Program-made: the position numbers and the translations under genes | Part shown: piece after piece, positions 60,084-64,000 of the stretch | Layout of the letters: every line of letters begins with the position of its first letter | Numbering within the stretch: position 1 is the stretch's first letter | NCBI RefSeq assembly: GCF_003286915.1 | Contig: NZ_QMFY01000013.1 | Location: 106,307 to 170,306, forward strand | Length of the DNA: 64,000 bases | Origin: Pseudochryseolinea flava | GTDB taxonomy: Bacteria > Bacteroidota > Bacteroidia > Cytophagales > Cyclobacteriaceae | Direction of reading: 5' to 3' | Notes under the pieces: model-generated | Database searches by the model: none | The model's input: the letters and a program-made list of their open reading frames with translations, nothing else | What the model was told of the DNA's origin: nothing

Positions 60084-61121
60084 GTGTACAAGCTTATCCT
60101 TCGCCCGCTATTCTTTCTTGTCGACCCGGAGAAAATCCATTATCGCGTCTTTAGCTGGTTGAAGTTAATGGGTAAAATCCCCGGACTGATGTCCATTGTT
60201 CGCGGCATGTTCCAATACCAGCACACCTCGCTGAAGCGGGAGATTTTAGGATTAACCTTCGAGAACCCTGTAGGACTCGCGGCGGGATTCGATAAAGATG
60301 CCAAACTCATTGACGAGCTTTCTGCTTTCGGTTTTTCATTCATCGAGATAGGAACACTTACCCCTAAAGCACAGCCGGGTAATGACAAGCCACGCATGTT
60401 TCGATTGCCTGAAGACAAGGCGCTCATTAACCGTATGGGCTTCAACAACGGCGGTGTGAATGAAGCAATCGTGAGATTGAAGAATCGCAAGTCGCCAGTA
60501 ATTGTCGGTGGAAATATTGGGAAGAACAAAGTTACCCCGAACGAAAGCGCCCTTGATGACTACTTGCACTGTGTAAAAGTGTTGCATCCGTACGTTGATT
60601 ATTTTGTAGTCAATGTAAGCTCGCCCAATACGCCAGGCCTTCGCGAGCTTCAAGAAAAGGAACCGCTTCAAAAATTATTGCGTGAAGTTATTTCGCTCAG
60701 CAAAGCAATATCGCCGTACAAACCTGTGCTGCTGAAAATTGCGCCGGACCTTACGCAAACACAACTCGATGATATCGTTGAAATTCTAAAAACGACAGGT
60801 ACTGACGGGATCATCGCGAATAATACGACAATTTCGAGAGAGGGCTTGAAGACGCCGAAGACAACGTTGGATGCTATTGGCAATGGGGGATTGAGTGGTG
60901 CGCCGCTAACGCAGAGGTCTACCGAGATAATTCGTTATCTTCGTGAACGACTCGGAAATCAATATCCGATCATTTCGGTCGGTGGGATTATGACCCCATC
61001 GGATGCACTTGAGAAACTTGAAGCTGGTGCTGACCTCGTACAAATCTATACCGGTTTCATTTATGAAGGACCTGGTCTTGTAAAGGCTATCAACAAAGCT
61101 ATTGCCGCGAAGCGATCATAA
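60084..61121 (+). CDS. pyrD: Dihydroorotate dehydrogenase, quinone-type
   Basis: A 345-residue class 2 enzyme with an N-terminal membrane-associating helix region ([23 protein letters not shown]), FMN-site [16 protein letters not shown], substrate loop [14 protein letters not shown] with the active-site Ser, [10 protein letters not shown] and [34 protein letters not shown]. No ATG is available near the start; GTG at 60084 gives the family N-terminus, while TTG at 60063 adds seven residues. It feeds electrons to menaquinone during pyrimidine synthesis. Confidence 0.94.
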   Translation: MYKLILRPLFFLVDPEKIHYRVFSWLKLMGKIPGLMSIVRGMFQYQHTSLKREILGLTFENPVGLAAGFDKDAKLIDELSAFGFSFIEIGTLTPKAQPGNDKPRMFRLPEDKALINRMGFNNGGVNEAIVRLKNRKSPVIVGGNIGKNKVTPNESALDDYLHCVKVLHPYVDYFVVNVSSPNTPGLRELQEKEPLQKLLREVISLSKAISPYKPVLLKIAPDLTQTQLDDIVEILKTTGTDGIIANNTTISREGLKTPKTTLDAIGNGGLSGAPLTQRSTEIIRYLRERLGNQYPIISVGGIMTPSDALEKLEAGADLVQIYTGFIYEGPGLVKAINKAIAAKRS

Positions 61122-61212
61122 AGAACTGTCACCAATTAGGTTCTTGTCGTAACGTGGCGTTGGTTTTGTCGTATCGTGGAAGACTTAATTACTCACGTTC
61201 AAAACAATCGTT

Positions 61213-62940
61213 ATGAAAACAAGAACCTCTCGTTGGGTCGTACTCATCCTGTTCATGTCAGTGTTGCTAAGTTGGTCATGGACAAGTTTCAAAAAAGTCG
61301 ACCCTATCATTTACACGCGTCCTGTTGAAACACCCATCACCGTTTGTGGTTCATTTGGTGTCAATTGGTTCGATACTACGTCGACGGCCACACGCATACT
61401 ACCCGGGCTTGGCGATCTTCATTATCCGATCACAACGTCGTCAACCAATGCGCAAGCTTATTTTGAACAAGGGTTGAGATTGATTTACGCATTCAATCAC
61501 TGGGAAGCCATTCAATCTTTCAGAGAGGCTACACGACTTGATCCGAATTGCGCGATGGCTTACTGGGGATTAGCACTTGCATACGGACCGAATTTAAATG
61601 ACGTCAATCCGAAAGATCGTGAACGCATTGCTTTCGAATCAATTCAGAAAGCCCAAGCCGGAAAGATTCGCGTGTCACAAGTAGAGCAGGATTTAATCGA
61701 TGCATTAGCTGCGCGTTATGACGGAAAGTCTTACGACAACAGAGATTCTTTGAATCAAGCTTATGCCACCGCGATGCAGCAACTGGTTAAGAAGTATCCG
61801 AACGATGCGGAAGTAAACACGCTTTGTGCTGATGCAATTATGAATACGATGCCATGGGACTATTGGAGCAAAGATGGTAGCCCTAAGCCAGCAACGGCAG
61901 AAGCAAAAGTAATTTTAGAAACAGCGCTGAAGAAATTTCCCAAACATCCTGGTGCACATCATTTGTATATTCATTTGGTGGAAGCATCTTCTAATCCGGG
62001 GCAAGCATTACCGAGTGCGCAATTCTTGGAAGAAGCTATGCCTGGTGCGGGTCATATCATTCACATGCCCGCACATATTTATATTCGTACAGGCCAGTAT
62101 GCACGGGCAATTGAATTGAATCAACGTGCAGCAAAAGTGGATGAAGCGTATTTGTCGAGCTCGGCAAATCAAGGTATGTACAGGATGGGATATTATCCGC
62201 ACAATGTCGATTTCATCAGTTTCAGTTCTTATATGGAAGGTAGAAGTGCACTGGCGATTAACACGGCAATGAAGCTCGCCTATAAGGGAAGTATGATTAA
62301 TAAATCGAACCCAGTTTTTGCGCAGTACTTTGGGGTAGAACCGCTCATTGCTTTTACACGATTTGGAAAGTGGGATGATATTTTGTCGCTCCCGGCGCCC
62401 GATGACAATATGTTGTATTCGACTATCCTCTGGCGCTTTGCACGCGGAATGGCTTATACACGAAAGAAAGAAATAACGAACGCGGAGGCCGAACTTCAAA
62501 AACTCGATTCGCTTACGAAGCTAGATACACTTCAAACAATTTACTTTTCTTTCAATCCAGTTTCTAACATCGTGAAAGTGCCCTTACACATATTGCGTGG
62601 TGAGGTATCGATTGCTAAGGGTAAAGCGGAAGAAGGAATTGAAATACTTCGTGAGGCTGTGAAACTTGAAGATGAACTTCGGTACATGGAGCCACCAGAT
62701 TGGAAAATTCCATCACGACATTATCTCGGCGCAGCTTTATTTGATGCAGCAAAATATGCTGACGCTGAACTTATTTATCTTGATGATTTGAAAAAGAATC
62801 CGGAGAATGGGTGGTCACTCATGGGGTTGCAACTGACCCAAAATCGGTTGGGTAAAAAATCTGACGTCCTTGCCAATGCAAAAAGATTTAACAAAGCATG
62901 GAAGAACGCCGACGTTACCATAACGTCTTCGCGATATTGA
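61213..62940 (+). CDS. Exported tetratricopeptide-repeat protein
   Basis: A 575-residue protein with an N-terminal signal/anchor (VVLILFMSVLLSWSWTSF) and TPR-type helical repeats: QAYFEQGLRLIYAFNHWEAIQSFREATRLDPNCAMAYWGLALAYG, then GAHHLYIHLVEASSNPGQAL, MPGAGHIIHMPAHIYIRTGQYARAIELNQRA and PSRHYLGAALFDAAKYADAEL. The His-rich central motif (AHHLYIH...HIIHMPAHIY) is conserved in this widespread family of TPR proteins. The function is unknown and the location is periplasmic or surface. A convergent terminator follows. Confidence 0.82.
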   Translation: MKTRTSRWVVLILFMSVLLSWSWTSFKKVDPIIYTRPVETPITVCGSFGVNWFDTTSTATRILPGLGDLHYPITTSSTNAQAYFEQGLRLIYAFNHWEAIQSFREATRLDPNCAMAYWGLALAYGPNLNDVNPKDRERIAFESIQKAQAGKIRVSQVEQDLIDALAARYDGKSYDNRDSLNQAYATAMQQLVKKYPNDAEVNTLCADAIMNTMPWDYWSKDGSPKPATAEAKVILETALKKFPKHPGAHHLYIHLVEASSNPGQALPSAQFLEEAMPGAGHIIHMPAHIYIRTGQYARAIELNQRAAKVDEAYLSSSANQGMYRMGYYPHNVDFISFSSYMEGRSALAINTAMKLAYKGSMINKSNPVFAQYFGVEPLIAFTRFGKWDDILSLPAPDDNMLYSTILWRFARGMAYTRKKEITNAEAELQKLDSLTKLDTLQTIYFSFNPVSNIVKVPLHILRGEVSIAKGKAEEGIEILREAVKLEDELRYMEPPDWKIPSRHYLGAALFDAAKYADAELIYLDDLKKNPENGWSLMGLQLTQNRLGKKSDVLANAKRFNKAWKNADVTITSSRY

Positions 62941-62945
62941 TGTGC

Positions 62946-62987
62946 TAAGGTTCAATGTTAATCGATTAGGTGAGATGTTGAACCTTA
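62946..62987. terminator. Shared hairpin between convergent TPR and methyltransferase genes
   Basis: A perfect 10-bp stem TAAGGTTCAA (62946-62955) / TTGAACCTTA (62978-62987) lies in the 44-bp gap and includes the methyltransferase stop codon. Only weak T-tracts flank it, so efficiency is uncertain. Confidence 0.5.
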
Positions 62988-63725
62988 CCATTTTCCCATG
63001 GCTAAGAAAATCGGAAACGTGATCAGCTTCTCTTCTTGATCGTGCCATGTATTCCGCAGTTGATCTATGAACGGCGTAACGGGATTCATTTGTTTTTCTT
63101 TGATGTAGCGTTGTGTTGCTGACCAAGATTCAAGATACCCAGCGAGGTGCTTCAACGTCCATGATACGCGGATGGAGAACGACGGAGTGTCAATTTTTTT
63201 GAAAGGAAAATTACTTTCGCGATAGCCTTCATCGACAAGTTTTCTTGCACGATCCCAATAAGGGCCAACAATATTTTTATAGAAGTGAAGAATCGCTTCG
63301 TCGCATTGTTTGTCGATGGAAAGGAGACCATATCCCCAGATAGCCATGAGACCGTTGGGCTTTAACACGCGTTTAGCTTCTGTGAAAAATTTATCAGGAT
63401 CGAACCAATGAAATGCTTGCGCTACCGTGATGAGGTCGAAATGATGGTCAGGGAAAGTAGTTTTCTCTGCGGTGGAGATGCCGTAGTTGATGTTCATTGC
63501 TTGTTGTGCATGGTCAAGCTGCGTTTGGCTAATATCGGTTGCGTGCACCTGTTTAAAATATCGCGATAGAACAAATGCCACTTGACCATTTCCGGTTGCA
63601 CAATCCCAAGCGTTCATGTGGGAGTCAACGTGTTTCAAGATGAAGTCAAACAATTCATCGGGATACGTTGGACGAAACGCGGCGTATAATCCGGCGTGCC
63701 CAGAGAATAAATCTTTTGTAGTCAT
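62985..63725 (-). CDS. Class I SAM-dependent methyltransferase
   Basis: A 246-residue enzyme of the Methyltransf_11 type: FSGHAGLYAAFRPTYPDELFDFI at the N-terminus, WDCATGNGQVAFVLSRYF (SAM motif I), VHATDISQTQLDHA (motif II), FDLITVAQAFHWFDPDKFFTEAKRVLKPNG (motifs III/IV). It is similar to the plant/yeast Crg1-like 'FRPxYP' methyltransferases. The substrate is unknown. Confidence 0.85.
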   Translation of the reverse strand: MTTKDLFSGHAGLYAAFRPTYPDELFDFILKHVDSHMNAWDCATGNGQVAFVLSRYFKQVHATDISQTQLDHAQQAMNINYGISTAEKTTFPDHHFDLITVAQAFHWFDPDKFFTEAKRVLKPNGLMAIWGYGLLSIDKQCDEAILHFYKNIVGPYWDRARKLVDEGYRESNFPFKKIDTPSFSIRVSWTLKHLAGYLESWSATQRYIKEKQMNPVTPFIDQLRNTWHDQEEKLITFPIFLAMGKW

Positions 63726-63878
63726 GCGATGTTTGATGTGCTATCAAGTTACACATGTTTCCATTCGCGAGATTATGATTCCAACCTTTTTTGGTTAGCA
63801 GATGTCTAAGAATGGAAAAAGGATTATAATTTCTTTTGATAGTGCGAAACAATTTTAGCTGCATATAAACGAGAAAAG

Positions 63879-63920
63879 AGGCCGTCTCAAAAGTCATGAG
63901 GCGGCTTTTTTTGTTTTTTT
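63879..63920. terminator. Hairpin terminator near the right edge
   Basis: A stem GCCGTCTCA/TGAGGCGGC is followed on the plus strand by a long T-tract (TTTTTTTGTTTTTTTT) and on the minus strand by CTCTTTTCTC. The most likely job is ending the minus-strand gene whose stop codon is at 63930. The GGC.GTCTCAAAA half resembles that of the left-edge terminator. Confidence 0.55.
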
Positions 63921-63929
63921 TGGGTTAAT

Positions 63930-64000
63930 CTAGTTTGAAAAATGTAGGCGCGTGAAATCTTCGTCACTCATGCGGTCGCTTTTGCAAGATTGTGCGCTAT
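63930..64000 (-). CDS. C-terminal fragment of an unidentified gene
   Basis: On the minus strand, 22 codons entering from the right edge read SAQSCKSDRMSDEDFTRLHFSN and end at TAG (63930-63932), just before a hairpin terminator. The fragment is too short to assign. It might be noise, but stop placement next to a terminator is gene-like. Confidence 0.35.
   Translation of the reverse strand, partial: SAQSCKSDRMSDEDFTRLHFSN

Noticed and set aside
63726..63878. A small gene between the methyltransferase and the right-edge terminator
   Set aside because: No frame has a convincing start, composition or homology; the terminator is better explained by the gene entering from the right.
1..64000. CRISPR arrays, tRNA or rRNA genes and riboswitches
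   Set aside because: No regularly spaced repeats of CRISPR size and no cloverleaf or conserved rRNA sequence were recognised on reading; a covariance-model scan would be needed to exclude a weak riboswitch.

Overview
The window reads as chromosome of a Bacteroidota bacterium, most likely Cytophagales (Chryseolinea/Ohtaekwangia-like). Pointers are a PorT homologue directly after a menaquinone methyltransferase, a PorE-like OmpA protein, a type IX secretion (T9SS) C-terminal sorting domain, LytTR/LytS regulation, many small outer-membrane beta-barrels with 'signal peptide + AQ' N-termini, frequent lack of Shine-Dalgarno sequences, and a TAGGTTTG match to the Bacteroidota -7 box. I see no rRNA, tRNA, CRISPR array, prophage or intact insertion sequence. 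Both window edges cut genes: an MgtC-family protein on the left and an unidentified C-terminus on the right.

Layout. 0-6 kb: MgtC fragment, head-GIN adhesin-like protein, YigZ, then a minus-strand five-gene unit (LiaF-like protein, DUF4288-like protein, LytS-type kinase, LytTR regulator, MFS exporter) that looks like an envelope-stress circuit. 6.1-6.9 kb: a DUF559 endonuclease gene wedged between hairpin-rich repeats. 7-13.5 kb: exonuclease, amino-acid permease, a T9SS substrate gene with a damaged 5' end, saccharopine dehydrogenase, globin. 13.6-21.3 kb: TPR/HTH regulator, thioesterase-like and Mpo1-like proteins, a GNAT-glycosyltransferase pair, a 2OG oxygenase, rsgA and waaA. 21.4-32.2 kb: two outer-membrane proteins, then metabolism (cyclase, metallo-hydrolase, SDR, PfpI, enoyl-CoA hydratase, LMW-PTP, aspartate kinase, FBPase) and engB. 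32.4-37.5 kb: a PorE-like OmpA protein, ubiE-porT, an SDR and an esterase.

37.5-51 kb is the most distinctive region, about 13.5 kb of co-directional minus-strand genes. In transcription order: a HAMP/GAF sensor, CheR, CheB, a membrane GAF protein, a 1150-residue sensor ending in a SpoIIE/PP2C phosphatase, a SiaB-like kinase, a SiaC-like phosphoprotein with Thr68, a strong hairpin terminator, an ABCG-type transporter with a fused N-terminal regulatory region, a lipoprotein and a small secreted protein. It resembles a Pseudomonas SiaABC partner switch with no GGDEF protein (SiaD) in the cluster, joined to receptor-less CheB/CheR enzymes and three related GAF domains. It is the best candidate here for an undescribed signalling/export system.

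51-64 kb returns to housekeeping: a 0.6 kb gap with five 11-bp tandem repeats, an AI-2E permease, cytidine deaminase, a second saccharopine dehydrogenase, rnhA, marC, a beta-barrel paralogue array including a decayed third copy, a class V aminotransferase overlapping aroQ, xerD, pyrD, a TPR protein and a methyltransferase.
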